A stretch of 64,000 nucleotides of DNA from assembly GCA_018221105.1 (NCBI GenBank), contig JAAOYA010000001.1:176812-240811 (forward strand), written 5' to 3'. Source of the DNA: Candidatus Woesearchaeota archaeon (GTDB lineage Archaea; Nanobdellota; Nanobdellia; Woesearchaeales; JAAOYA01). Positions 7,122 through 15,955 of the stretch are shown piece by piece (the first letter of the stretch is position 1; every line of letters starts with the position of its first letter). The notes beneath the pieces were generated by a model, which made no database searches, was not told where the DNA came from, and worked only from the letters and a program-made list of their open reading frames with translations. Both the position numbers and the translations under genes were made by a program.

Positions 7122-8617
7122 AACTTATCGTCAAAGATGTAGACATTTTTTCAGGAGGACCTCCAATAGTAGTCCTCAACGAAGAAGACGCTAGAAAACT
7201 AGACTTGCACACTGGCGACAGGGTAAAATTACATTATGAAAAAAAAGTAGAAACTGGAATTGTTGATATGGCAACTGCAGCTTCTAGAATTTTACCGCCA
7301 GGATCAATAGCATTATTTGATGAATTAATAATTGCTTTGGGCGTTCGCACTGGTGACGTTGTTGAAGTTCGAATGGCGCAAAAACCTGACAGTTTAGGGT
7401 TTATCAAAAAAAAACTTGAAGGCAAAAAATTATTGTATAAAGAAATAAATTCTATAATTGAAGATATTGTAAACAATAACTTGTCAGAAATAGAACTGAC
7501 ATATTTTGTTGCAGCATGCTATATTCACGAACTAGACTTGCAAGAAACTATTGATTTGACTAAAGCCATTTATGAAAACGGAGAACAAATAAATTTTAAA
7601 GGCAAAACAGTTGTTGACAAACATTGTGTTGGAGGGGTAGCCGGCAATAGGACAACGCCCATTGTAGTATCGATTGTTGCAGCTGCTGGTTTGATAATTC
7701 CAAAAACCAGCTCTAGAAGCATCACAAGTCCCGCGGGAACTGCTGATACTATTGAAGTTTTAGCAAATGTTACTTTTTCTGCTGACGCGATGAAAGAAAT
7801 AGTTAGAAAAACAGGCGCTTGCATGATATGGGGTGGTGGCGTTAACATTGCACCAGCAGATGATAAAATAATCAAAGTAGAATATCCTATGAGCTTAGAT
7901 CCTATAGGACAACTTTTAGCAAGTGTTCTCGCTAAAAAGAAAGCTGTTGGAGTTCAAAAATTATTAATAGATATTCCTTACGGTTTAGGCTCAAAAATTC
8001 CAACTCGCAAAAAAGCATTAGACTTAGAGCGCAAGTTCAAAAAAGTTTGCAAAGCACTAAAAATGACTGTTGACGTCGTGCTAACACCAGGCTTTCAACC
8101 AATAGGCAATGGTATAGGCCCAAACCTTGAAGCTCGCGATTCATTATACGTTTTAGAAAATGATGATCGCCAACCAATGGACTTGCGAAGAAAAGCAATA
8201 ACACTTGCCGGCAGAATATTAGAGCTTGGCGGCGTTTCAATAAAAAGTCACGGTAAAAAACTAGCTCGCAGAATACTAGACAGTGGAGCAGCATATCAAA
8301 AGTTTCGCGAAATTATTGCAGCACAAGGCGGCGTTGCAAACATTAGACCAGAACACATAAGAGTTGGAGCTTACAGAGCACACATTAGAGCACCAAAAAA
8401 TGGTGTTGTGAGCATGATTCCAAACAAAGTAATAACAGCTGTAGCGCGAGTTGCAGGAGCACCACAAGACGCTGCAGCAGGAGTGTACCTGTACAAACAC
8501 GTCAGCGACTTTGTAAAAAAAGACGAAATACTATTCACAGTATTCTCTGACAGCAAAGAAAAACTAAAGTACGCAGTAAACCTATACAAAAAACTAGTAG
8601 AAGTACAAATACATTAA
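7118..8617 (+). CDS. deoA: AMP phosphorylase
   Basis: A protein of 499 residues, the length of archaeal AMP phosphorylases (thymidine phosphorylase superfamily with an extra N-terminal domain). The enzyme splits AMP, and also CMP or UMP, with phosphate to give ribose-1,5-bisphosphate plus base. That product feeds R15P isomerase and form III RubisCO in many DPANN archaea. Visible motifs are the phosphate-binding KHCVGGVAGNRTT and the substrate loop KTSSRSITSPAGTADT. The C-terminal domain (about 410-499) carries the pyrimidine phosphorylase tail. The partner enzymes are not in this window. The ATGA overlap with the upstream transporter implies co-translation. Confidence 0.93.
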   Translation: MKLIVKDVDIFSGGPPIVVLNEEDARKLDLHTGDRVKLHYEKKVETGIVDMATAASRILPPGSIALFDELIIALGVRTGDVVEVRMAQKPDSLGFIKKKLEGKKLLYKEINSIIEDIVNNNLSEIELTYFVAACYIHELDLQETIDLTKAIYENGEQINFKGKTVVDKHCVGGVAGNRTTPIVVSIVAAAGLIIPKTSSRSITSPAGTADTIEVLANVTFSADAMKEIVRKTGACMIWGGGVNIAPADDKIIKVEYPMSLDPIGQLLASVLAKKKAVGVQKLLIDIPYGLGSKIPTRKKALDLERKFKKVCKALKMTVDVVLTPGFQPIGNGIGPNLEARDSLYVLENDDRQPMDLRRKAITLAGRILELGGVSIKSHGKKLARRILDSGAAYQKFREIIAAQGGVANIRPEHIRVGAYRAHIRAPKNGVVSMIPNKVITAVARVAGAPQDAAAGVYLYKHVSDFVKKDEILFTVFSDSKEKLKYAVNLYKKLVEVQIH

Positions 8618-8730
8618 TTTTCTTGCTTGCAAGAGAGAGCATCAAATTTTCTCGTAATGATTTCATCTATAAAGTTTAACAACGCTGGATAAATTATTGA
8701 TTAGCCATATATCTACCAAGATCATATTAC

Positions 8731-9084
8731 TTATCGAGTTCTAATATAGTAAGGTATCAATCTTGTTCCAAAGAAAAAACCTATTATTATTAGTACAAGA
8801 ATTTCAAAATTTTTTAAGAATAAAGGATAACACTGCTCATTCATTGTACCCAAAAAACAAATAAATGAAATAATAATTATAAGCAGATAAGTAAATATTA
8901 TGGCTTTGCCAAGTAATGACGCTAAATTATCAAACTTTCCCATTTGTTCTGCAGAATATTTTATGTGATCAAAATCTTTTAGTTGAGGATCAGGAGTGTC
9001 TAGCGCTTCTATATCTTCAACAAGGCTACGAACTTCACTATTTAACACCGCTTTCTTTTTAACTTTCATAATTTCCCTCAACAT
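8731..9084 (-). CDS. Hypothetical membrane protein paired with an RHH regulator
   Basis: A protein of 117 residues. A charged N-terminal half (residues 1-58) is followed by two membrane helices: AIIFTYLLIIIISFICFLG and a second containing FEILVLIIIGFFFGTRLI. I recognise no family. It lies 19 nt downstream of the ribbon-helix-helix gene on the same strand and is probably co-transcribed with it. The start could be the ATG at 9084 or the internal one at 9069 (MKVKKKAV). Confidence 0.6.
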   Translation of the reverse strand: MLREIMKVKKKAVLNSEVRSLVEDIEALDTPDPQLKDFDHIKYSAEQMGKFDNLASLLGKAIIFTYLLIIIISFICFLGTMNEQCYPLFLKNFEILVLIIIGFFFGTRLIPYYIRTR

Positions 9085-9103
9085 AATTAAAATAATTAAA
9101 AAA

Positions 9104-9340
9104 TTAAAAAATAATTTCTTTAATGTTGCCTTTTGAATCTCTCAACAACACCTTAGCACCTTTATCGGACAGTTTTTCTTCAGTAATAAACTTATACAGT
9201 TTTAAACTAGCCTTTATAACTTCAGCTTTTGATGTTGCCTCTAATTCAGTTCTTAACTCTTCTAAATCGTTAAGAGCTTTTTTACTTATATTTACTTGTA
9301 ATTTATGTAGGTCTTTTGCAGCTTTTTGCTTTGCAGCCAT
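9104..9340 (-). CDS. Ribbon-helix-helix type DNA-binding protein
   Basis: A protein of 78 residues. The core LQVNISKKALNDLEELRTEL followed by KAEVIKASLKLYKFI has the strand-helix-helix pattern of Arc/MetJ-like regulators, which dimerise and put a beta ribbon into the DNA major groove. A C-terminal beta hairpin (KVLLRDSKGNIKEIIF) follows. A GAGGTGA Shine-Dalgarno site lies 7 nt before the ATG. It precedes the small membrane-protein gene, forming a two-gene unit. The target is unknown. Confidence 0.75.
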   Translation of the reverse strand: MAAKQKAAKDLHKLQVNISKKALNDLEELRTELEATSKAEVIKASLKLYKFITEEKLSDKGAKVLLRDSKGNIKEIIF

Positions 9341-9510
9341 TATCTTTCACCTCAACGATTAAGTACTCCAGAATGTATCTTTTTTATATAAATGTTACGG
9401 ATAATTTCCATATTAAATAAGTAATTTATCATCATTTATTAAGTAAAATTGCGTCCAAGATATATAAATATATCGGAAAAACTTATAAAAAACTAGTGTC
9501 TGTTAAGTAT

Positions 9511-10284
9511 ATGACGCTAGATTTTAGCTCTTGTAATGTTCTTCTTGACAGTATTGAAAATGAATTAAATATTCCCGTCATTTACTTTGTATTCAACGAA
9601 TTAGAAGAAATTCAGAGAGCCCACATAAAGAAAATAACCAAATTTCTTGATAGCTTAAAAAAGTCTGTAGATTCGGTGTTAGTTATACTTGAAGGCGTGG
9701 GCGGCGATAGCACGGCCGGAAAACAATTCGCTTTAGAACTAAGATGTAGATTCAAAAGAGGTTACTTTGTCGCAGTGCCTTATTTTGTTAAAAGTGCAAT
9801 GGTTTTTTCAATATTTCCGTCTTCGGCTCTTTTGATTGATGATGAAGGTTATATAACCCCTATAGAACCATTAATTAAACAAAACTTAAGGTTAGTAAGC
9901 ACGGTTGAGTTAATAAAAAACAGTCCAAAGCACAAGCCAAAAGCAGTTAAAGAGTGGGAAAAACAAGCTAATCACTTGTTCAATATGTTTCGGGCAGAAG
10001 CATCCATAGTTCACAAAGGTACTGAAGGGTTACATGTAAACGAGCTTAAACCTATAACAAAACTATTTTTATTGTCTCCACACACTAAAAAAATACAAAA
10101 GAATGAATTAAGCGACGTCGGGTTTAAATGTTTAGATTATAGCGGTGAAAAATTCTGGGACAATATAAAATCATTTACCAAAGAATTAAAAGCTCGAATG
10201 ATCCAAAATAAAAAAATAACTTTTGTTATGGGTACTAATAAACAACATATACTTGGTACTAATAAGCAACACATCATAGTTTGA
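9511..10284 (+). CDS. SDH/SppA-like (ClpP-fold) serine protease-related protein
   Basis: A protein of 257 residues. It resembles the serine dehydrogenase proteinase family: VDSVLVILEGVGGDSTAGK matches the first ClpP-fold turn, and VAVPYFVKSAMVFSIF matches the VPxxAKSA motif that carries the nucleophilic Ser. The following ITPIEP matches the family's LGPIDP. Later catalytic positions are hard to identify, and an inactive relative is possible. The C-terminus carries a tandem repeat of GTNKQHI. Start choice: a TATA-like cttataaa at 9482-9489 places ATG 9511 at the leaderless distance; a GTG at 9496 is the alternative, served by a second TATA at 9463-9472. Confidence 0.6.
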   Translation: MTLDFSSCNVLLDSIENELNIPVIYFVFNELEEIQRAHIKKITKFLDSLKKSVDSVLVILEGVGGDSTAGKQFALELRCRFKRGYFVAVPYFVKSAMVFSIFPSSALLIDDEGYITPIEPLIKQNLRLVSTVELIKNSPKHKPKAVKEWEKQANHLFNMFRAEASIVHKGTEGLHVNELKPITKLFLLSPHTKKIQKNELSDVGFKCLDYSGEKFWDNIKSFTKELKARMIQNKKITFVMGTNKQHILGTNKQHIIV

Positions 10285-10327
10285 CTTGAAGTTAATTTTT
10301 TACGCAAAAGGAAAAAATAAATGAAAA

Positions 10328-10522
10328 ATGAGTTATGAATATATGATTAAAGGAATTGTGCACGCAAAAATGCTTAATCCTTGGCCAGTTAATAAAGAAG
10401 GAGTGTTTGAAAAACCAACAGAAGAATTAAATGAACTAGCAAAGCAAGGCTGGGAAGTGGTATCAGTAATCCCATCCGGAAATAATGATAGAGCAATCTA
10501 TATATTGAAAAGAAAAGCTTAA
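10328..10522 (+). CDS. DUF4177 family protein
   Basis: A protein of 64 residues. The pattern YEYMIKG, then EELNELAKQGWEVVSVIPSG, then a final AIYILKRKA strand is the DUF4177 signature, a short beta-alpha-beta module of unknown function in bacteria and archaea. It begins 43 nt after the SDH-like gene. No catalytic residues are evident. Confidence 0.75.
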   Translation: MSYEYMIKGIVHAKMLNPWPVNKEGVFEKPTEELNELAKQGWEVVSVIPSGNNDRAIYILKRKA

Positions 10523-10608
10523 GCGCTTTCTTGTTTGACCTTTTTAACTGCTTTCTACAGTCACTAGTGTCTTTTGAGTATATACGGCTTTATACTCATT
10601 GGAAAAGG

Positions 10609-10743
10609 CGCCGGGGATGGGATTCGAACCCATATATCCTTGCGGACACCAGCTGTTTTGGGCGTAGGTCAAAGCCTCGAAAATCAGTTTGTTGATTTTC
10701 CGCCGCTCAAGGCTGGCGCAATACCGGATTATGCGACCCCGGC
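10609..10743 (-). tRNA. tRNA-Ser(TGA) with a 51-nt intron
   Basis: Read on the minus strand, GCCGGGG pairs with CCCCGGC, followed by G73, the Ser discriminator; CCA is not encoded. The anticodon stem CCAGC/GCTGG encloses CTTGAG, giving anticodon TGA at 10707-10709. The intron at 37/38 spans 10655-10705. Its splice sites fit a relaxed bulge-helix-bulge with central TTG/CAA pairs, a 5' bulge AGC and an inner GGCG/CGCC helix. The variable arm is long (TCC-GCAA-GGA), as expected for Ser. The T-loop is TTCGAAT. Confidence 0.9.
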
Positions 10744-10936
10744 AAGGGTTATTTTTGACAATTGACAATTATTTAAATAGCTTGCGAAAACTATTAAAAA
10801 AGAAACAGTACAATCGAAACCTTTATATATAATGGCTTGATTTCGTTTATAAACATATATTATACTGCAGACTATAAATTGGGGGAAAGCAGGAAAAAAC
10901 ACAAGAAAATTTGATGATTCTACAAAAGGTGATACT

Positions 10937-11869
10937 ATGTCAAGAACAGGATTTATAAAAAAATGCCCTGAATGTGGCGGGATAAACCTCGTACACCATA
11001 AAGACACAGGAGAAATAATCTGTAAAGATTGTGGCTTTGTACTAGAAGATAAAATGGTCGATTTTAGCCAAGAATGGAGAGAATTTGACAGTGACTCCTC
11101 AGAAAAACGCCGAAGAACAGGAGCGCCAACAACTTACACTCAATACGATCAAGGACTAGGGACAGAAGTAGGTCAAAAAGCAGACCTTTACAAGCTTTCA
11201 GGAAAAGATCGCAACAAATTTTTTAGACTGCGAAAATGGCAGTACAGAATATCAACAGCCATTGAGCGAAACTTAAAACTAGCACTAGCAGAATTAAAGC
11301 GTGTTAGTTCATACCTCAAACTACCAAACAGTGTAGAAGAAGAAGCAGCGCGAATATACACCTTAGCAGTACAAAGAGGACTGGTAAGAGGTCGAAGCAT
11401 GGAATCAGTAGTAGCAGGAAGTTTATACGCTGCATGCCGACGCCACGAAGTGCCAAGAACTCTTGATGAATTAAGCGAAGCTAGCGGCATTGAAAAAAAA
11501 GAAATTGGCAGAACCTACCGTTTCGTAACAAGAGAATTAGGCATAAACATCTTGCCAAGCAATCCGGCAGACTACATAGCACGCTTCGCGTCAAGTTTGA
11601 AATTAAGTGCTGAAACGCAATCAAAAGCAGTTGAGATACTAGAACACGCGCAAAGAGTTGAACTGACAAGCGGTCGAGGACCAACAGGTATTGCAGCAGC
11701 AGCATTGTACGTTGCGGCACTAATCTTTGGCGAGAAAAGAACACAACGAGAAGTTGCAGACGTTGCAGGAGTAACAGAAGTAACAATTCGTAATCGTTAC
11801 AAAGAACTGCTCGAAAGACTTGACTTAGAAAAAGACATCAAGAAAATCAAAAAGAAAAAGAAATTATAA
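10937..11869 (+). CDS. tfb: Transcription initiation factor IIB (TFB)
   Basis: A protein of 310 residues, the usual length for archaeal TFB. It bridges TBP-bound promoter DNA and RNA polymerase. The N-terminal zinc ribbon has CPECGG and CKDCGF (residues 11-34). The B-reader/linker follows (SQEWREFDSDSSEKRRRTGAP). Two cyclin-like repeats are at about 110-200 and 205-300, the second ending in the recognition helix region REVADVAGVTEVTIRNRYKEL. An AGGTGAT Shine-Dalgarno site precedes the ATG. A long AT-rich upstream region carries the promoter. Confidence 0.97.
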   Translation: MSRTGFIKKCPECGGINLVHHKDTGEIICKDCGFVLEDKMVDFSQEWREFDSDSSEKRRRTGAPTTYTQYDQGLGTEVGQKADLYKLSGKDRNKFFRLRKWQYRISTAIERNLKLALAELKRVSSYLKLPNSVEEEAARIYTLAVQRGLVRGRSMESVVAGSLYAACRRHEVPRTLDELSEASGIEKKEIGRTYRFVTRELGINILPSNPADYIARFASSLKLSAETQSKAVEILEHAQRVELTSGRGPTGIAAAALYVAALIFGEKRTQREVADVAGVTEVTIRNRYKELLERLDLEKDIKKIKKKKKL

Positions 11870-11873
11870 TTTT

Positions 11874-12092
11874 TTAGTTTTTATCAAATTTTTTCTGCGC
11901 TAACCGAGTATTCACAAAAGCGCCAAGCAAAATAAACACTGTACCCCAAACGATCGACAAATAAGATGCTTTATTGACATAAGCTCCCATTTGCTTTGCA
12001 AAAATCAAGAGTACTATTGCAACTCCTAAACCTGCAACAGTTGCTTTTATGATTTTAGAATAGACAATATTCACTTCTTTTTTTGAAAGCAT
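11874..12092 (-). CDS. Small hypothetical membrane protein
   Basis: A protein of 72 residues with two membrane helices: about residues 15-30 (ATVAGLGVAIVLLIFA) and 40-60 (ASYLSIVWGTVFILLGAFV). Short charged ends flank them. No family recognised. It converges with TFB, whose stop lies 4 nt away, and its ATG faces the HAD phosphatase gene. Confidence 0.6.
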   Translation of the reverse strand: MLSKKEVNIVYSKIIKATVAGLGVAIVLLIFAKQMGAYVNKASYLSIVWGTVFILLGAFVNTRLAQKKFDKN

Positions 12093-12170
12093 AACAACAA
12101 AAGTGCAAAGCTTCTTTAAAAGTTTTATGATTTTAACAAAACTTATAAAAGAGCAAAGAGCAAAAATAGT

Positions 12171-13016
12171 ATGCGAAAAATTTTCTTTACAGACCTTGAC
12201 GGGACATTATTAGATAATGACACTTACTCATACGATAAAGCAAGCAAAGCACTAGCACAATTACAAAAACATCATTATCCACTAATCATTTGCACTAGCA
12301 AAACACGCGCTGAAATAGAGACTGTTAGAGCAGAATTACGAAATGTTCACCCGTTTATTTGCGAAAATGGCGGCGCAATATTCATTCCAAAAAACTATTT
12401 TTCCATACGTTATAATTATGACGCCATAATTGATGATTACCATGTTATTGTTTTAGGAACACCTTACATTCACTTAGTGAACGCGCTAAAATTAATCAAT
12501 GCAGATTATCCCATAACATGTTTTCATGATATGAGCGCTCAAGAATTATCAAATGACACAAGCCTGAGCATTATGCAATCAATACAAGCAAAAAAACGAG
12601 AGTATGACGAAGCCTTCACAATAACAAACCCTGAAGATGAAAAAAAGGTTTTAGCAAAAATAAAAAAATATGGTTTTACACACACCAAAGGCGGAAGGTA
12701 TTATCACATAATGGGCAAGGGAACGGATAAAGGAAAAGCAGTGCAAATCCTAATAAACATTTACAAAAAAGAATATGGCAAGAAAACATGCAGTGTCGGC
12801 ATCGGAGATTCAAAAAATGATTTTTCAATGCTTGACAATGTTGACATTGGATACTTAGTAATGAAAAAGAATAAAAAGTATGAGAGCAACAATTATCATA
12901 AAGCAGGCGCAATTGGCCCTGCAGGTTTTAACAAAACAGTATTAAAAGAGGTGAAGAGTCCTTGCTTGACAAAAAAAAGGCAGAAAAAATTTATAAAAAA
13001 AGCATTGAAGTCCTAA
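12171..13016 (+). CDS. Mannosyl/glucosyl-3-phosphoglycerate phosphatase (HAD-IIB)
   Basis: A protein of 281 residues. HAD motifs: FTDLDGTLLDN (nucleophile Asp near residue 7), TSKTR (motif II), the Lys near KGTDKGKAVQIL, and GIGDSKNDFSML (motifs III/IV). FICENGGAIFIP and the cap domain match the MPG phosphatase family, which removes phosphate from mannosyl- or glucosyl-3-phosphoglycerate to give the compatible solute. The GT81-like synthase at 3349-4602 would supply the substrate, but the two are 7.5 kb apart. The 3' end overlaps the GH15-like gene by 55 nt. Confidence 0.82.
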   Translation: MRKIFFTDLDGTLLDNDTYSYDKASKALAQLQKHHYPLIICTSKTRAEIETVRAELRNVHPFICENGGAIFIPKNYFSIRYNYDAIIDDYHVIVLGTPYIHLVNALKLINADYPITCFHDMSAQELSNDTSLSIMQSIQAKKREYDEAFTITNPEDEKKVLAKIKKYGFTHTKGGRYYHIMGKGTDKGKAVQILINIYKKEYGKKTCSVGIGDSKNDFSMLDNVDIGYLVMKKNKKYESNNYHKAGAIGPAGFNKTVLKEVKSPCLTKKRQKKFIKKALKS

Positions 13017-14134
13017 AAACAGTGCAATTAAAAAATGGTGGTTGCCTGGCAACGCCAGAGGGTGAACGATACCCTTACGTGTACCCACGAGATCACGCGA
13101 TAATACTATTAGGGTTTCTATCAGCAAATCACGCCAAAGAAGCTAAAAAAGGCCTAGAATTTGTTTTTAGCACACAACTAGAAAGCGGCGCTTTCCCACA
13201 AAGAATAGATCAAAAAGGCAATGATGCAAGCTACAAACCAATACAAATTGATGGCACAGGACTAATATTATACGCTCTTGCAGAATACGTAGAAAAAACA
13301 CAAGACTTTCAATACGCCCAAAAAGTTTGGGAACAAGTAAAAAAAGCAGTACAATACATTCTAAATAACATTTACCAAGACCAATACTTAATATTCACTC
13401 CAAACAGCATTCACGAGTTTCCACCAACAGAAAAAGGACTTGAAATCTGGGCCAATTCTGTATGCTGTCAAGCAATCTACAAAATGTACGATTTATGCTA
13501 CAAACTAGGACACATTCACACAGAATGGAAAGAACACGCAGTAAAAATACAAGAAGGAATACTAAAATACATGTACAACAGCCGCGTAAAAGGATTCATA
13601 AAAAACATCAGGGTAAAAGAATCAAGCAGTGTACTAGTAAACGTTGACGCAAGCCAATACGCAGTAGCAGACTACGACCTATTAGACGACAAAGATGAAA
13701 AAATAAAACTAACAGTCAAAAGAATAGAACGAGAACTATGGAACAAAGAACTAGGAGGCATATGCCGTTATCCAAAACACGAAGGACGCCACAACGGAGG
13801 CTGGGGGCCATGGCCACACTTCACACTAATGATAGCACGCCACTACATACGATTAAAAGACAAGAAAAAAAGCGATGAATACCTAAAATGGGTATTAAAA
13901 ATCTCCTACAAAAACCTACTACCAGAACACATAGCAACAGTCAAAGAATTCGAAGAATACATCACAGACTTCACAGAAGCAAGCATTCTTAGAAAAGACC
14001 GTTTGATAATGATAGAAAACGCTCGAAAACACCCACTATTCAAAAAAGGCGTTGCATACATCACCATGCCACTAGCATGGCCGCACGCAGAATACATCCG
14101 CACGTGGAACCTATACAAAAAAACATTCAATTAA
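12962..14134 (+). CDS. GH15-like (alpha/alpha)6-barrel glycosidase
   Basis: A protein of 390 residues covering only the catalytic barrel; classical glucoamylases carry an extra N-terminal beta domain. Typical GH15 segments are PYVYPRDHAI, IQIDGTGLILYALAEY, LEIWANSVCCQAIYKMYDL, the catalytic-base region LGGICRYP, and a late TEASILRKDRL region. It probably hydrolyses a glucoside or trehalose-like sugar. Lying against the MPG-type phosphatase suggests a link to glucosylglycerate or glycogen turnover (inference). The start is TTG at 12962, supported by a GAGGTGA Shine-Dalgarno site 7-8 nt upstream and within the preceding gene. Confidence 0.78.
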   Translation: MLDKKKAEKIYKKSIEVLKTVQLKNGGCLATPEGERYPYVYPRDHAIILLGFLSANHAKEAKKGLEFVFSTQLESGAFPQRIDQKGNDASYKPIQIDGTGLILYALAEYVEKTQDFQYAQKVWEQVKKAVQYILNNIYQDQYLIFTPNSIHEFPPTEKGLEIWANSVCCQAIYKMYDLCYKLGHIHTEWKEHAVKIQEGILKYMYNSRVKGFIKNIRVKESSSVLVNVDASQYAVADYDLLDDKDEKIKLTVKRIERELWNKELGGICRYPKHEGRHNGGWGPWPHFTLMIARHYIRLKDKKKSDEYLKWVLKISYKNLLPEHIATVKEFEEYITDFTEASILRKDRLIMIENARKHPLFKKGVAYITMPLAWPHAEYIRTWNLYKKTFN

Positions 14135-14258
14135 AACATTCTAAAAGCTCTTAGGGCCTTTTTTCTTTAAAACAGTCACGCGAGAATGACCAGGACAACC
14201 ACCAGTCAATCATCATTAAACTTCGTATAATAGATGATTAAATTCAATTGCGAAAAAT
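14135..14258. other. Short intergenic stretch, convergent gene ends
   Basis: It separates the GH15-like stop from the convergent 14259-14570 gene. A T-rich run (cttttttcttt, about 14158-14168) just after the GH15-like gene could serve as an archaeal oligo-T terminator. I see no RNA gene or frame here. Confidence 0.3.
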
Positions 14259-14570
14259 CTAAGTTAAAGAATCATCTATGCTTTTTTGTTCAATTTTTTT
14301 TTGTTCAGCTTCTTTAACAACTCTTGGTATATCTGTAATCAATGTCACTCCAACAACTGCGCCTAAAAATCCTCCAAGCATACCATACATTACACTATTT
14401 GGATTATAGCTATTGAGTCCTGCATACATAGACATCCCTCCAAGAAAGGGTGACATTGCTCCTCCAAACATCCTTAAACCAACGCTTGTATCAATAAACT
14501 CGCTGACATAATCAATTGAGGAGGATAATGCTTGAGTTGTAGCTTCACAAAGAGAAGTATATGTTGCCAT
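14259..14570 (-). CDS. Hypothetical Gly-rich membrane protein
   Basis: A protein of 103 residues. A polar N-terminus is followed by two Gly/Ala-rich hydrophobic stretches, about 32-52 (RMFGGAMSPFLGGMSMYAG) and 62-80 (MYGMLGGFLGAVVGVTLI). A charged C-terminus ends the protein (VVKEAEQKKIEQKS). The ATG is preceded by AT-rich TATA-like sequence. I recognise no family. Confidence 0.55.
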   Translation of the reverse strand: MATYTSLCEATTQALSSSIDYVSEFIDTSVGLRMFGGAMSPFLGGMSMYAGLNSYNPNSVMYGMLGGFLGAVVGVTLITDIPRVVKEAEQKKIEQKSIDDSLT

Positions 14571-14671
14571 TTTAGAATGATTATTGGAGGACTTATTTAT
14601 ATTTTTTTCGCAACTAAAATTTTTATTCTTTACCTAGAAAGCGCCCAACCGTCACCCTCAAAGATAAAACT

Positions 14672-14698
14672 TTCCTTTTTACATTCTGTAAAAAGGAA
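14672..14698. terminator. Perfect 12-bp inverted repeat, candidate terminator
   Basis: The arms ttcctttttaca and tgtaaaaaggaa are exactly complementary around a 3-nt loop. It starts 22 nt beyond the NUDIX stop on the minus strand and is followed there by a T-rich stretch, so a terminator or 3'-end stabiliser for the methyltransferase-NUDIX pair is plausible. It could also be an operator for the divergent 14259-14570 gene. Confidence 0.45.
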
Positions 14699-14720
14699 TT
14701 TAATCAGGAATTAGTTTGTT

Positions 14721-15170
14721 CTATTTAAGTATGTAGAACTTTTCTTGTTTATAATTTCGTAGAACTTTTTCGCTTGGAAAATATAGTGGTGTTGGAAGAT
14801 TGTTTAAATCGAACCATTGCCACTCTGTTATCTCGTCAGGCTCTAAAGCTTGTGGTTCTCCTTCAAAATCATCAGAAAATAATCCTATTGTGATAAAGTG
14901 TGCAGATTCTATGATATCTTGGTTAACGCAAATTACTTCGACTTTGTTGAGTTTTATTCCTGTCTCCTCAAGAGTTTCTCTTATTGCACCTTCTTCGAAT
15001 GTTTCGCCAAAATCTAGTTTCCCACCAGGCATTGTCCAAGCGCCAGCACCTTTTAGCAAACTTGATGCTTTTTCAGGATCTTCATGGCGTTTTCCAAGTA
15101 ATACTTTATTATCTTTTAGCAACATTACCCCAAATCCAACGCCGACTTTTTCTTTCATTTTTTCTTGCAT
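14721..15170 (-). CDS. NUDIX hydrolase
   Basis: A protein of 149 residues. The complete Nudix box GGKLDFGETFEEGAIRETLE continues into ETGI, with REtlEEtG supplying the Mg-binding glutamates. The N-terminal VGVGFGVMLLKDNKVLLGKR strand and W near TEWQWFDLNNLP match ADP-ribose/NTP-sanitising subgroups, and the substrate is probably a nucleoside diphosphate derivative. The 5' end overlaps the methyltransferase 3' end by 16 nt, implying one transcript. Confidence 0.9.
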   Translation of the reverse strand: MQEKMKEKVGVGFGVMLLKDNKVLLGKRHEDPEKASSLLKGAGAWTMPGGKLDFGETFEEGAIRETLEETGIKLNKVEVICVNQDIIESAHFITIGLFSDDFEGEPQALEPDEITEWQWFDLNNLPTPLYFPSEKVLRNYKQEKFYILK

Positions 15171-15871
15171 ATAAAGTTGATTCTTTCTGTTTCTTTGTTG
15201 ACGTTTTTTAGTGTGTAGCTGTCTTGTGTTTGTAGAATGTTAAATCCTGATTGTTTTACTAGGCTGATTAGTTTTTTGACGTTGTGATAGTATTCTATGT
15301 GGTCTTCTTCAAACATCGAATAGTTCTTTCCAGTTTTTATAAAACTTGTAAATGTCCAATGCCAATTGTTGTTTTTTACTGTGTTGTGCCATATGTAATG
15401 GTCTGGTCCTACGCTGCCGGCTTGCACTGGTGTCTCTATGATTTCGTTTATTGCTTTTAGTGTTATCACATCAAAAATAAATATTCCATTTTCAGAGAGT
15501 GTTTTGCGTACTGCTTTGAAAGTTTTTAATAAATCGTTTTCTGTTTTTAAGTTATTAATTGAATCATAAAGACATACTATAGTGTCTGGTTTTTCTGTAA
15601 TGTTTAGTTTTCGCATGTCTTGCTCATAGAATTTGACGTTGTCAACTTTTGTTTTTGCTATTTGAAGCATTGTCTTTGACTTGTCTACTCCAATACAAGA
15701 AAACTTTTTTGTGAAGTGTTCTAAGTGATTGCCTGTGCCACAAGCAAGGTCTAATAATAGTTTTGGTGTGTGATTGTGTTTTTTTAATAGTGTTATTATG
15801 TCTTTGGTCCATTTTGCGTATGGCATCTCGCCAATTACTGCGTCATATAATAGTGCTACTTCTTTGTACAT
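15155..15871 (-). CDS. Class I SAM-dependent methyltransferase
   Basis: A protein of 238 residues. Motif I, LLLDLACGTGNHLEHF (about 37-52), binds SAM. An acidic residue follows in CIGVDKSKTML, and motif IV is DTIVCLYDSINNL. The C-terminal half (ITLKAINEI onward) resembles Methyltransf_25/11 proteins with an added beta sheet. The substrate is unknown. It precedes and overlaps the NUDIX gene. Confidence 0.88.
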   Translation of the reverse strand: MYKEVALLYDAVIGEMPYAKWTKDIITLLKKHNHTPKLLLDLACGTGNHLEHFTKKFSCIGVDKSKTMLQIAKTKVDNVKFYEQDMRKLNITEKPDTIVCLYDSINNLKTENDLLKTFKAVRKTLSENGIFIFDVITLKAINEIIETPVQAGSVGPDHYIWHNTVKNNNWHWTFTSFIKTGKNYSMFEEDHIEYYHNVKKLISLVKQSGFNILQTQDSYTLKNVNKETERINFICKKK

Positions 15872-15955
15872 TTTGTTTATCGAATTATTTTCTAGTTTTT
15901 AAAACTAGCGAAATAGAAACCTTTTTAAAGAACGTACGCGTTTATTGTTTTTAAT

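Noticed and set aside
10544-10768. Open frames on both strands around 10.6 kb
   Set aside because: They coincide with tRNA-Ser(TGA) and its intron.
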